A stretch of DNA of 64,000 nt, from NCBI RefSeq assembly GCF_042676025.1, contig NZ_JBHTJP010000032.1, positions 868,001-932,000 of the forward strand, written 5' to 3'. Both the position numbers and the translations under genes were made by a program. The stretch comes from Salinimicrobium gaetbulicola. Lineage in GTDB: Bacteria > Bacteroidota > Bacteroidia > Flavobacteriales > Flavobacteriaceae. The stretch's first letter is position 1. Each line of letters starts with the position of its first letter. Shown in pieces: positions 44,185 through 52,791 of this stretch. The notes beneath the pieces were generated by a model that worked only from the letters and a program-made list of their open reading frames with translations, was not told the origin of the DNA and made no database searches.

Positions 44185-46527
44185 ATGAAATCCCTCCTAT
44201 TTTCTACCTTAATGCTGTTTAGTGTTATTGCCAGCGCTCAAAATGCCTCCCTCTCAGGACGGCTTACTAATACACTGGGTGAGGTTATCCCTTTTGCAAC
44301 GATAAGCTTTCAGAAAGCACCTTATACTTCGACTACTTCCGAAACCGGACAGTACATTATCCGGGATATTTCTTCTGGTAGCTATACCGTTATTTATTCT
44401 TCCCCAGGTTTCACTACCGTGGTTCGGGAAGTAAATTTAAAAGCGGGTGAAGAGCGAATACTTGATATCCAACTGGAAGAAGACATTAAGACACTGGATG
44501 AAATTATAATTACCTCAAATAGAAGAATAGAAACGCTTGACGAAGTGCCTTCTTCGGTATCAGTATTAAGCTCTGCACAAATTGAAAAACTATCTCTTAC
44601 CAGTAACTCAGTTGCAGACATCATGAACGAGGTGCCGGGACTGGCTTTAAGTACAAGCCAGACCAGCAATACTGGGCAGACCCTGCGTGGAAGAAAAATG
44701 CTGATATTGATCGATGGGATTCCTCAGTCCACCCCATTAAGAAACGGAAGCAGAGATGTGAACACGATCGACCCTAACGTGATAGAGCGGATTGAGGTGA
44801 TCAAAGGAGCAACGGCCATTTATGGAAATGGTGCTGATGGAGGGATCATCAATTACATTACAAAAAATCCAAAAGCCTCAGAAAAACTTGAAAGTACCAC
44901 CGAACTTAGCAGCGGAATTTCACTGGTAGATACAGATCACTCTCTTAGCTCAAAGCTATCTCAGACTTTTTCAGGACAAGTTGGAAAATTAGGGTATGTT
45001 GCCAACGGAAGCTTCCAGCAAACTGGGGTTTTTCGGGATGCAAACGGAGAAATAATCTCTCCTTCTTATGGCCTGGGAGAAACGGACCAATATAACCTGT
45101 TTGGAAAGTTTAACTATCAAATTAATCAGGATCATTCCCTTGAGTTCATGTACAACTACTTCAGCAGCAATCAAGACACTGAATACATCAATCAACCCGG
45201 AGTATACGGGGTAAGACCAGCTATAGGTGTGATTGGGGAAGACCCGGGAGTAGCCCAGGGAAATCGCTACAATCATAACGGTCAATTTACATATAACGCT
45301 TTCAACTTGATTGGAAACACAGATTTCAATTTAAACCTATATTTTCAGAACTTCCAAACCATTTATGGCTTTTCACCTTTCTTCTCTAATGAAGAAACCG
45401 GATATGAAGGAGGCCAGTCTATGATTGAGTCAGATAAAAAAGGGGCACGCATCAATTTCAAGACACCCTATACTCTTGGAAGTAAATTTTCGGGTGATAT
45501 TCTTTACGGGGTTGACATCCTGAACGATGTTACCTCGCAGTACCTGGTTGATGGCCGTTTATGGGTACCCGAAATCGACATGAGCAACCTTGCCCCTTAT
45601 GCACAATTAAAGTCCCTTTACAAAGATTTCGTCTTTAAAGCCGGGATACGCTTGGAGAATATAAATATTGACATCCCAGATTACAGAACTATATACATCT
45701 ATCCAAATGGGGGCACACCGCAAGGAAACGTAGCTGTTGAAGGAGGGGAATTAAAGTATGATGCCACGACCTTAAATGTAGGTTTACGATTTAACCGATG
45801 GTCACAATTCAAACCTTTTGCAAGTTTCTCCCAGAGTTTTTCTATTGCAGATTTAGGCCGTACCCTTAGAAGTGCCACAGAGAATACCGTGGGTAATATT
45901 TCTTCGGAAGCAGTAATCGCCAATAATTATGAGGTTGGTTTTAATAGTTACCTTGGAAGGACCAGTATTAGTGGAGCATACTTCTTGAGTACTTCAGAAC
46001 TTGGAGCAACTTACCGAGAGGTTAACGGAATATTTCAGATCGCCCGTCAGCCTGAAAAGGTTTATGGTTTTGAATTAGCTGTAGATACTAAACTTACTGA
46101 CCGAATCGACCTGGGAAGCTCACTTTCCTGGACAGAGGGAAAACTGGATTCTGAAGACAACGACAACTATGATACATGGATGAACGGGGATCGCATCCCT
46201 CCTTTGAAGACTGTGACATATTTAAGCTATAATGCTTTTGATAAATTGAACTTAAGATTATCACATGTTTATAGTGGAAGGCGTGACCGTTTCGAGCCGA
46301 AAGCAGATGGCAGCTACACTTATGGCCAGGGGCGGGTCGAGGACATCAACCTATTTAATCTTACCGCCAATTATAAAATGACAAACCAAACCTCCTTAGG
46401 ACTAGGGGTCGAAAACCTCTTTAATGAAGATTATTATCTACCCATTTCCCAGTGGGATGCCAGACCGCAAAATTATATTAAAGGTAATGGAGCAAGGCTG
46501 AGTCTTTCTCTTAAAGTGAATTTATAA
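44185..46527 (+). CDS. TonB-dependent receptor, probable siderophore/iron type
   Basis: A 780-residue outer-membrane receptor. It has a signal peptide (1-18), a CarboxypepD_reg-like domain (about 20-95, SGRLTNTLGEVIPFATI), a plug (about 115-225, with IEVIKGATAIYGNGADGGIIN) and a barrel to the C-terminus ending RLSLSLKVNL. The plan matches ferric-siderophore or haem receptors. Pairing with the PepSY protein encoded 44 bases downstream supports iron uptake. The exact ligand is unknown. Confidence 0.88.
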   Translation: MKSLLFSTLMLFSVIASAQNASLSGRLTNTLGEVIPFATISFQKAPYTSTTSETGQYIIRDISSGSYTVIYSSPGFTTVVREVNLKAGEERILDIQLEEDIKTLDEIIITSNRRIETLDEVPSSVSVLSSAQIEKLSLTSNSVADIMNEVPGLALSTSQTSNTGQTLRGRKMLILIDGIPQSTPLRNGSRDVNTIDPNVIERIEVIKGATAIYGNGADGGIINYITKNPKASEKLESTTELSSGISLVDTDHSLSSKLSQTFSGQVGKLGYVANGSFQQTGVFRDANGEIISPSYGLGETDQYNLFGKFNYQINQDHSLEFMYNYFSSNQDTEYINQPGVYGVRPAIGVIGEDPGVAQGNRYNHNGQFTYNAFNLIGNTDFNLNLYFQNFQTIYGFSPFFSNEETGYEGGQSMIESDKKGARINFKTPYTLGSKFSGDILYGVDILNDVTSQYLVDGRLWVPEIDMSNLAPYAQLKSLYKDFVFKAGIRLENINIDIPDYRTIYIYPNGGTPQGNVAVEGGELKYDATTLNVGLRFNRWSQFKPFASFSQSFSIADLGRTLRSATENTVGNISSEAVIANNYEVGFNSYLGRTSISGAYFLSTSELGATYREVNGIFQIARQPEKVYGFELAVDTKLTDRIDLGSSLSWTEGKLDSEDNDNYDTWMNGDRIPPLKTVTYLSYNAFDKLNLRLSHVYSGRRDRFEPKADGSYTYGQGRVEDINLFNLTANYKMTNQTSLGLGVENLFNEDYYLPISQWDARPQNYIKGNGARLSLSLKVNL

Positions 46528-46538
46528 ACACTAATACA

Positions 46539-46564
46539 GCAGCTATGGGTACGCCCGTAGCTGC
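46539..46564 (+). promoter_or_regulatory. intercistronic hairpin
   Basis: GCAGCTATGGG and CCCGTAGCTGC form an 11-pair stem with a small loop, followed by CTTTTCTT. It ends 7 bases before ATG 46572. It can reduce readthrough from the receptor gene or control translation of the PepSY gene. Confidence 0.55.
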
Positions 46565-46571
46565 TTTTCTT

Positions 46572-47627
46572 ATGAAAAACAGGCAGATCTTAAAATACCA
46601 TTCTATAGCCGGACTTGTGGTTGGAGCTTTTTTGTTCCTTATGGGCCTGTCCGGAGCAGTCCTTGTTTTTCAGCATGATATAGAGGATCTTCAATGGGAG
46701 AAATATAAATCTGTCTCCTCAGCTGAAGATTTAAATATTGATCTAGGAATTAATACCATACAGGAAAACTACCCTGGCTGGGATACCAGGCTTATTCATT
46801 TTAAAGCAAAGGAATCCCTGGTCTTCAATTTGCGGAAACCAACCGAACGATTATTTGTCTTTATCCATCCTTCCTCCGGGGAAATTATAAAAGAGGTTAA
46901 TGAACTTACTACCTTTACCCGTTGGTTGCTGAAGTTCCACTATTCCTTCCAGGCAGGTCCTGCCGGAAGAATTTTGGTTTTTTTCGTAGGCTTACTGTTC
47001 CTGTTTTCAATTTTATCCGGATTATATCTATACCGAAAATCTTTTTTTAAAACCTTGTTCTTTAAAATGAGGATCGTCTCGAAGAATAAAAGAACCTTTT
47101 ATTCTTCCCTGCATCGAATTGTGGGAGTGTGGAGCCTGATCTTGAACCTACTTCTGGTAGTTACAGGAGTGTTTCTTGCCTGGACGGTAGCGGCAGCAGG
47201 ATTGAAGCCGCCGTCCACGCCAGAAACTCCAATTGTCACCACATCTGTTGAGGAGCTTTTGAATAAAATAAATATCCAAAACCAGGATTTTACGCCCACA
47301 TATATACGCCTTCCATTATCACCCGGTGGCGATCTTAGAGTGTATGGGCTTTATGACGATGATGCTTTTTTCTTTTCGGAATTCTACAACAGTTTCTTGG
47401 CCAATTATGAGACTGGAGAGATCACCGGAAAAATAAGGGTTCAGGAAGCTGACTTAAAAACCCAATTATCCAGCACATTAATTCCATTGCATTTTGGGCA
47501 ATATGGAGGGATATGGAGCAAGATATTGTATTGCCTTACGGGTCTTTCTGGTCCTTTCCTTTCAATTTCTGGGTTTATAATCTGGAAAAAGAGAAATGAT
47601 AAGCGAAGGTATATTCACAAAGCTTAA
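46572..47627 (+). CDS. PepSY-associated membrane protein (PiuB-like)
   Basis: A 351-residue inner-membrane protein with four membrane helices (about 9-30, 132-155, 185-208 and 320-340) and PepSY domains between the first and second and before the last. The segments RWLLKFHYSFQAG and SSLHRIVGVWSL carry the conserved His residues. Such proteins reduce or help take up ferric siderophores next to TonB receptors. I chose ATG 46572; an ATG at 46545 lies inside the intercistronic hairpin. Confidence 0.82.
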   Translation: MKNRQILKYHSIAGLVVGAFLFLMGLSGAVLVFQHDIEDLQWEKYKSVSSAEDLNIDLGINTIQENYPGWDTRLIHFKAKESLVFNLRKPTERLFVFIHPSSGEIIKEVNELTTFTRWLLKFHYSFQAGPAGRILVFFVGLLFLFSILSGLYLYRKSFFKTLFFKMRIVSKNKRTFYSSLHRIVGVWSLILNLLLVVTGVFLAWTVAAAGLKPPSTPETPIVTTSVEELLNKINIQNQDFTPTYIRLPLSPGGDLRVYGLYDDDAFFFSEFYNSFLANYETGEITGKIRVQEADLKTQLSSTLIPLHFGQYGGIWSKILYCLTGLSGPFLSISGFIIWKKRNDKRRYIHKA

Positions 47628-47640
47628 GAAAGCAAACCCA

Positions 47641-49041
47641 TTAATCATCAACCAAACTGATCTTGTATATCTTGCCTGTATTTCCTGTAGGCCCCAACTC
47701 GCTTGATACCGCAAGATAAATCTCTCCCTCGAGGTCTTGTCCGAAACCTTTTAGAAAATATCCAATATCTCCAGGGGTGCTTTTGAACTCCAATTCTTGA
47801 AAATCCCAAAGACCAGGACCGGAAGGATTGGCAAAAAATACTTCTCCTGTAGGCTCAAAGTCTCTGGAAAATGATCCAAATACATATTGCCCACTTAATT
47901 CAGGGATGGCACTACCCCTATAAACATATCCTCCAATGATAGTAACAGTTGAACCTCCAGCAGGGTTACTCGTATTGCTCATCTCTATTACGGGATCGAT
48001 CAGCTCGTTGCCCAGGTTATCGATATCGGGACAAGAAGCCAGCACATTTAGATTATTGGAAGCATCAAAACAATGAGTTCCTTCTTTTACGTTCCAACCA
48101 TAATTACCGCCATTTTCCACTACACTAATTTCCTCCCATAAGCGTTGGCCGGCATCTCCTACAAATAACCGGTGATCTCCTCCCATATCAAATGAAAATC
48201 TAAACGGGTTCCTGAAGCCATAAGCATAGATTTCATCCTTCCCTTCAGAATTTACGAATGGGTTATCACCAGGGATACCGTAAGAATCACCGCTATCAAC
48301 ATCTATTCTTAAAATATTTCCCAGAAGGTTAGCTTCAACGTCCTGGCCGTTCCCTCCTTCATTCACTTCATACCAATCCTCAACATGCCCCGGAGACACA
48401 TCATCAGAGTCTCCTCCATCCCCAATAGAGATGTAGAGGTAACCGTCAGGTCCAAAAGCTATAGTTCCACCTTCATGATTACCTTGTGGTTGATTGATGT
48501 CCAAAATTATTTTTTCTGAGCCGGCCATTACCATAGTTGGATCGGTATCTGAGACAATGAACTCAGATATTCTACTAGTATTATCCCACATTTCTCCTTC
48601 CTCGGGTCCTCCGGCTTTTGGCGGGGCTGTATAATAAACAAATAGCCGTCCATTTGAGCTGTAGTCCGGATGAAAAGCAAGACCCAGTAAGCCTCTTTCA
48701 TCATAATTTGGAGTCAAGGAAACCATCATTGAGCTCACATCCAGGAAAGGATCTTCCAGTAATGTACCCGAATCATCAATGACCCAAACTTTCCCGATCT
48801 GGTCTATTACGAATAAGTTTCCTGAGTTATCAGGTGAGGGGACAAGACCCACTGGAGATGCCATATTTTCAGCCACCAGGACAAGATCAATAGACTGGCT
48901 TTGCTCCACGGGAGGAGGTGTGTTGTCATCGTCATCTGAACATCCTATTGCGCCAAAAAGCAGGGAAATTAAGCATATATATATCGGTAAGAACAAATTT
49001 CTACCGAAATGTCCAAAATGTATAATTTTCGAATTTTTCAT
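47641..49041 (-). CDS. PQQ-dependent sugar dehydrogenase-like lipoprotein
   Basis: A 466-residue exported lipoprotein with lipobox GAIGC (about residues 30-34) and a six-bladed propeller of the glucose/sorbosone dehydrogenase family. Conserved parts are DERGLLGLAFHPDY, GNHEGGTIAFGPDGYLYI, GDGGD, ANLLGNILRIDVD, YGFRNPFRFSFD and WEEISVVENGGNYGW. It would oxidise a sugar outside the cell using PQQ, or be a redox-silent relative. It converges with the PepSY gene, 13 bases apart. Confidence 0.85.
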   Translation of the reverse strand: MKNSKIIHFGHFGRNLFLPIYICLISLLFGAIGCSDDDDNTPPPVEQSQSIDLVLVAENMASPVGLVPSPDNSGNLFVIDQIGKVWVIDDSGTLLEDPFLDVSSMMVSLTPNYDERGLLGLAFHPDYSSNGRLFVYYTAPPKAGGPEEGEMWDNTSRISEFIVSDTDPTMVMAGSEKIILDINQPQGNHEGGTIAFGPDGYLYISIGDGGDSDDVSPGHVEDWYEVNEGGNGQDVEANLLGNILRIDVDSGDSYGIPGDNPFVNSEGKDEIYAYGFRNPFRFSFDMGGDHRLFVGDAGQRLWEEISVVENGGNYGWNVKEGTHCFDASNNLNVLASCPDIDNLGNELIDPVIEMSNTSNPAGGSTVTIIGGYVYRGSAIPELSGQYVFGSFSRDFEPTGEVFFANPSGPGLWDFQELEFKSTPGDIGYFLKGFGQDLEGEIYLAVSSELGPTGNTGKIYKISLVDD

Positions 49042-49444
49042 AGCAAGAATTATTTTAAAAGATTATACCAGTTAAGGGAGCCTTTTAAAATTACCAAGAT
49101 CTATTATGAGTTGGAATATTTTGTAGATGTATCCTTACAATTTTAACAGCTTCAATAGGCGATTTACCATTATTTTATAATTGATATCGGTTTTTAAAAA
49201 CAATAATTAATAACACTAAAATATTTTTACGTAAATAATATTAATAACTTCGTAAAAATGTTAAACTTAAAGTTGAATTTATAGATTTTTGTAATTTTGA
49301 TGAATATTTAATTTTTAGAGTTTATAAGATTATAAACTTTACTTATTCATCGATAAATCCCCCTCACTTACCTGCCTCAATTTTATCTGACTTCACCCAG
49401 GCAATCATGAAGATACAAGGAGTATTAATTTAAATTATTGGATT
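49042..49444. other. AT-rich divergent intergenic region
   Basis: A 403-base gap. A possible promoter for the HxH gene is TAATTTTG at 49292-49299 with TTG at 49273-49275 (16-base spacer, short), which would give a leader of about 140 bases. No ORF or hairpin is convincing. Confidence 0.4.
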
Positions 49445-49846
49445 ATGGACAGGAAAACATTTATTCAGAAAACAACAATGGGGATACTTTTAAGCATTCC
49501 GGCAGTTAGCATGCTCGGTTGCTCAGGATCTGATGATAACGGAAATGGAGTTCCAGACCCCGATCCCGATCCAACACCCACTGCGAAAAATTGCGTGGAA
49601 AACGGAACCAGCGCTTCGGTAAGTTCGGCGCAGAATCATACTCACACTCTAACCGTTTCTAAAGAGGATGTTTCGGCTGCCACTACCAAGACTTATGATC
49701 TAAGCGAGTCAGCAAATCATATACACCAAGTTACACTTGAAGCAAATGATTTTCAAGCGCTGAAGGATAATCCAAACCAATCTATTACAAAGGTATCTAC
49801 TACAAATAGCCAACACAGTCACAACGTAACAGTTTCCTGTGCCTGA
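49445..49846 (+). CDS. small exported lipoprotein with three HxH repeats
   Basis: A 133-residue protein. It has a Tat-like or Sec lipoprotein signal (DRKTFIQKTTMG, lipobox SMLGC at about residues 22-26) and a Pro/Asp linker (PDPDPDPTP). Three repeats of the form HxH + beta strand follow: NHTHTLTVSKEDV, NHIHQVTLEANDF and QHSHNVTVSCA. The histidine pairs could bind copper, zinc or another metal. The single pair of Cys (KNCVEN and the penultimate residue) may be bridged. No known function; the repeat plan is seen in other bacterial exported proteins. Confidence 0.78.
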   Translation: MDRKTFIQKTTMGILLSIPAVSMLGCSGSDDNGNGVPDPDPDPTPTAKNCVENGTSASVSSAQNHTHTLTVSKEDVSAATTKTYDLSESANHIHQVTLEANDFQALKDNPNQSITKVSTTNSQHSHNVTVSCA

Positions 49847-49867
49847 TCTTTGTAATGTTCTAATTTA

Positions 49868-49899
49868 AATCCCTTTTTGCATTCAGGTAAAAAGGGATT
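49868..49899 (+). terminator. terminator of the HxH gene
   Basis: AATCCCTTTTT (49868-49878) with AAAAAGGGATT (49889-49899), followed by ACTTTTCT. Confidence 0.7.
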
Positions 49900-49934
49900 A
49901 CTTTTCTACTGTATTTTCTGGATTATATCAGGAT

Positions 49935-49957
49935 AAGGCACAGCCAACCCCTCCGAC
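49935..49957 (+). repeat. fourth, partial copy of the tmRNA-end region
   Basis: Twenty-two of 23 bases match 33377-33399 (AAGGC[G/A]CAGCCAACCCCTCCGAC). It carries the left flank of the second copy, not of ssrA itself. Confidence 0.7.
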
Positions 49958-50065
49958 CCTAACAAAACTTATGTTTACAGGAGATTTCTCCCCACACTTT
50001 CCATACTTACGGAGCAATGCACAATCGGTTTCTCGGAATGACTGCAATATTACGGCCATTGCAAA

Positions 50066-50100
50066 AAGAATAAAACCGCAATCATTGCGGTTTTATTCTT
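50066..50100 (-). terminator. terminator of the CsgG lipoprotein operon
   Basis: A 17-bp perfect stem, AAGAATAAAACCGCAAT (50066-50082) with its inverse (50084-50100), T-rich on the minus strand. Confidence 0.8.
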
Positions 50101-50119
50101 TATATCCATCAAATAAGCA

Positions 50120-50809
50120 CTAGAACGTACTATTTAATCGAACAGTAAATTCCTTAGGACCTGCCAATTCCTCCCCATCTACCTTGAATTTAGGATTATA
50201 TTTTCCCGTAGGAAGATCTTGGAAGGTATAAGTGTTACATGCTTTGGCAACGTCAACATATTTAGTCGCAGCCGTATTAACGGCAGATAAAGCCAAATTA
50301 GCCACTAAACCTAACACCCCAGGAGCACCAGTATTGACGGAAGTATCATAGACAACCTCACCTTTTCTATTATACAAGGTCTCATTAGTCTTGGTCGATT
50401 TTATAATATATTCCACTTCGACCTTTACGTTTGATCCAATTGCTGACTTATCCCACTTGTTGATAATGGTAAAAACAGCAAGATCAGCACCAAAGATTTC
50501 TCCAAAAGTACTCAATGGTGAATCTAAAAACAATTCAGCATCATAGGCACTTTCCTTCTTTAAGATCTCCATTGAAAGGAACGGAGGAATTACATAATAT
50601 CCGGCATTTGCCAGGGGAACATTTAATGTGGTGTGGAAATATTCCTTGGCTTCCACATTAGTAGTTCTGTTAATGGGGGGCATCAATAAGACAGTAAGAG
50701 GCTCTTGCTCATACATTTGTTGATAAGCAACCGATTTTGCAACTTTGGGTGTACTACAACTGGAAAGTGTAAATACAATTAAACTAAATACAAACAGTGC
50801 TCTTTTCAT
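50120..50809 (-). CDS. DUF799 (GNA1162-like) lipoprotein
   Basis: A 229-residue outer-membrane lipoprotein with lipobox LSSC (about residues 15-18). The DUF799 blocks PLTVLLMPPINRTTNVEAK, GYYVIPPF, FGADLAVFTIINKWD and VYDTSVNTGAPG are clear. The fold is close to TolB-N/CsgG-type domains. Its start overlaps the DUF4810 stop (ATGA at 50806-50809). It is the last gene of a four-lipoprotein operon, suggesting one envelope complex. Confidence 0.85.
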   Translation of the reverse strand: MKRALFVFSLIVFTLSSCSTPKVAKSVAYQQMYEQEPLTVLLMPPINRTTNVEAKEYFHTTLNVPLANAGYYVIPPFLSMEILKKESAYDAELFLDSPLSTFGEIFGADLAVFTIINKWDKSAIGSNVKVEVEYIIKSTKTNETLYNRKGEVVYDTSVNTGAPGVLGLVANLALSAVNTAATKYVDVAKACNTYTFQDLPTGKYNPKFKVDGEELAGPKEFTVRLNSTF

Positions 50810-51150
50810 AACTCAGTTAGTTTTAAGATTCTTTCAATAAAAATTTTAGATTCAGGATATAGCTCTATTTCTTTTGCCAGCATATCTTTTCCCTGGGCTA
50901 CTTCTCCTTTTTGCAGTAGAATAAAACCATAATCGGCGTAGATTCCCGGGGGCACGGCCTTCCTTGTTCCGGTTTGTTCTGAAATTATTTTTTTGTAATT
51001 CTCAAGAAGGGTCGTTAATGATTCTTCATCACTTTTTTTAATATAGTTGTAACTGGCGTCCTCGTATTTTTCCCAGGAATAAAGTTGTTTTGGGGCAGTG
51101 CAGGATACGGCCAGAATTGCTACAGTAAGTATTAAGATTATTTTTTTCAT
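50806..51150 (-). CDS. DUF4810 lipoprotein
   Basis: A 114-residue lipoprotein with lipobox AVSC (about residues 14-17). The DUF4810 pattern YSWEKYEDASYNYIK, PPGIYADYGFILLQKGEVAQG and MLAKEIELYPESKIFI suggests a TPR-like helical protein. It overlaps both neighbours by four bases. It is the constant partner of DUF799 and CsgG-like lipoproteins. Confidence 0.85.
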   Translation of the reverse strand: MKKIILILTVAILAVSCTAPKQLYSWEKYEDASYNYIKKSDEESLTTLLENYKKIISEQTGTRKAVPPGIYADYGFILLQKGEVAQGKDMLAKEIELYPESKIFIERILKLTEL

Positions 51151-51473
51151 GGTAGTATTATTTTTTTAGTCTCTTGGGCAGATACAAAAATTCTTTTTTG
51201 ATAGATGATCTCGTTATTATGAGCAACAGAGACCAGATGCTGGCCCGTTGAAATAGCATAAACTTTTCCCTTTGGTCTGTCAGCATGGTTTTTTTGCACC
51301 TCTGCAGAAAAAGAGGTTTTGCCATCAATGCTTACCTCTACACCCGAGTCGTAATTTTCGGGGTTTCCCAAAAAAACCAGAAATGCTTCATTTTCTAGAC
51401 CTGAAGTGGTTGTTTTTACACCAGTGCATCCTACTGATAGGAGCACAATAAATAGAAGGATCAATTTTCTCAT
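51147..51473 (-). CDS. small lipoprotein of the CsgG operon, unknown family
   Basis: A 108-residue lipoprotein with lipobox SVGC (about residues 13-16). The body is beta-rich (VEVSIDGKTSFSAEV, GQHLVSVAHNNEIIYQKRI) and resembles a PEGA-like or small Ig-like domain. It sits between csgG-like and DUF4810 with four-base overlaps on both sides. This gene is additional to the three-gene set I know for the family and may be lineage-specific. Confidence 0.75.
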   Translation of the reverse strand: MRKLILLFIVLLSVGCTGVKTTTSGLENEAFLVFLGNPENYDSGVEVSIDGKTSFSAEVQKNHADRPKGKVYAISTGQHLVSVAHNNEIIYQKRIFVSAQETKKIILP

Positions 51474-52402
51474 ATCTTAATTTCTTTAATGTAATACATA
51501 TCAAGATTACTACTATCAATCGTTCCCTCAACAAATGAAACCATTGAGAATTCAGATTGCGGATTATCACCTCCCATATGAGTTACTTTAACCTTTCCAA
51601 CTGCTTTTCCCGGCAATTCCATCATCATCCCTGTTTGTGGATTTTTGACACTTTTACCTTTTTCAACGACCTCAAAAATGTCATTTACTTTAATTCCTTG
51701 ACTGGCACCTCCCGATATCAAAATTCCGTCTTGGTCATAAGTCAGGAAATAAGATTTCCAGGGTCTGTCCATACAATTGTTGATAATATTTTCTACGAGT
51801 TTAGAAATGGCTACTGAAATTGCCTTGTCGCTTAAAGTGGCATCATAATCAGTACGTTCTCCCATTCCCATTACGGTTTTGTTGGTAGTTTCGGCCTCTC
51901 CCTTAGCCTCTTCAGAATAAATGATCTGGCCTGTGGAAACATCTACTAATCGTATGCTCACTCCAGCCTGTACGGTCTGTGTTTTACTTCGGGAGAAAAC
52001 ATTGACATCACCAACATTTTTACGACCAAATTCAGTGACCGACCCAATAATCAGATAATCAGCCCCTAACTTTTGCCCCTGATTTTCAGAAAGCTTGTAT
52101 TCCTCCATTATTTTATCCATCTCCTGGCGTTCCAGAAGTATAAATTTATTTGTGGAAGCTAGTTTTGTTGTTAAAATGTCCAGTGCCTGATTGGTAATTG
52201 GATCATTTTCTTTTTCGTAGAAGATTCCTTTCGCATACTGGGTTTCATTTGAAAACCGGGCAATAGCTACTTTTCGCTTCAACCCCTGCGCCTCGGGTTG
52301 TTTTAATTCCTTGACCTGCGGTTCTACCTGGACAACATTTTGCTGCACAGTGCAGCTCATGAGGGTGCAACCAAGCGCAAGGCCCATTAGAGTTTTTCTC
52401 AT
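51470..52402 (-). CDS. CsgG/HfaB-family lipoprotein
   Basis: A 310-residue lipoprotein with lipobox LMSC (about residues 14-17). The CsgG fold is seen in KRKVAIARFSNETQYA, LDILTTKLASTNKFILLERQEMD (key residues), LGADYLIIGSVTEFG and VSIRLVDVSTGQIIYSEEAKG. CsgG forms an outer-membrane secretion pore for curli; this subgroup goes with DUF4810/DUF799 and not with curli genes. The C-terminal extension (about 215-310) is a beta-rich extra domain. It is the first gene of the operon. Confidence 0.88.
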   Translation of the reverse strand: MRKTLMGLALGCTLMSCTVQQNVVQVEPQVKELKQPEAQGLKRKVAIARFSNETQYAKGIFYEKENDPITNQALDILTTKLASTNKFILLERQEMDKIMEEYKLSENQGQKLGADYLIIGSVTEFGRKNVGDVNVFSRSKTQTVQAGVSIRLVDVSTGQIIYSEEAKGEAETTNKTVMGMGERTDYDATLSDKAISVAISKLVENIINNCMDRPWKSYFLTYDQDGILISGGASQGIKVNDIFEVVEKGKSVKNPQTGMMMELPGKAVGKVKVTHMGGDNPQSEFSMVSFVEGTIDSSNLDMYYIKEIKI

Positions 52403-52791
52403 TTTACCATAATTTTTAATAGGTTAAGTAAAACCGACATTCCCAGAAAATCTTCTGTGAATTCCTTTCTGGTAGGGCAGAATATCGACATAACAATAAT
52501 AATAAAATTTTGTTAAAATTTTATTATATTTTAATTGTATTTTCGACGAACGACTCTCCTAAACACCTAAAATTCCATTTATTCTGACCAAATGAATCGT
52601 TCTAGTTTAACGGAGAATACTATTCCCGGAAAAGTTTTTATAGTACTCACTCATGGTGATCTCTAACCAGATTAAAATTATCTAGATTTTGTATTAAAAT
52701 AAGACCAATTACCAATTTAGCTGTCTCCTTGGCAAAAAGTGTTTTTTCATGTAACTTCATGAAATCTTTCAACCCTTAAATGCAGTATGTT
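52403..52791. promoter_or_regulatory. divergent control region with AT-only hairpin
   Basis: A 389-base gap between the CsgG operon and the S9 peptidase. It contains a perfect 13-bp inverted repeat of A/T only (52499-52511 and 52515-52527) with a 3-base loop, about 100 bases upstream of the CsgG-like start. No TAnnTTTG box is clear. Confidence 0.5.

Larger units (their letters stand above)
33236..49957. mobile_element. putative tandem array of tmRNA-targeted island remnants
   Basis: The ssrA 3' end is repeated as a direct 17-bp copy at 33388-33404, as a 32-bp near-copy (one mismatch against 33392-33423) at 43899-43930, and as a partial copy at 49935-49957. They delimit a 170-base remnant, a 10.5-kb compartment (regulator, PspA-flotillin operon, AAA+ ATPase) and a 6-kb compartment (TonB receptor, PepSY, sugar dehydrogenase, HxH lipoprotein). 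The tmRNA 3' end is a classic integration site. No integrase is present in the window, so mobility is inferred from the repeats alone. Confidence 0.45.

Noticed and set aside
33236..49957. Intact prophage or integrative conjugative element
   Set aside because: No integrase, relaxase, structural phage or conjugation genes; only repeats and cargo-like genes are present.
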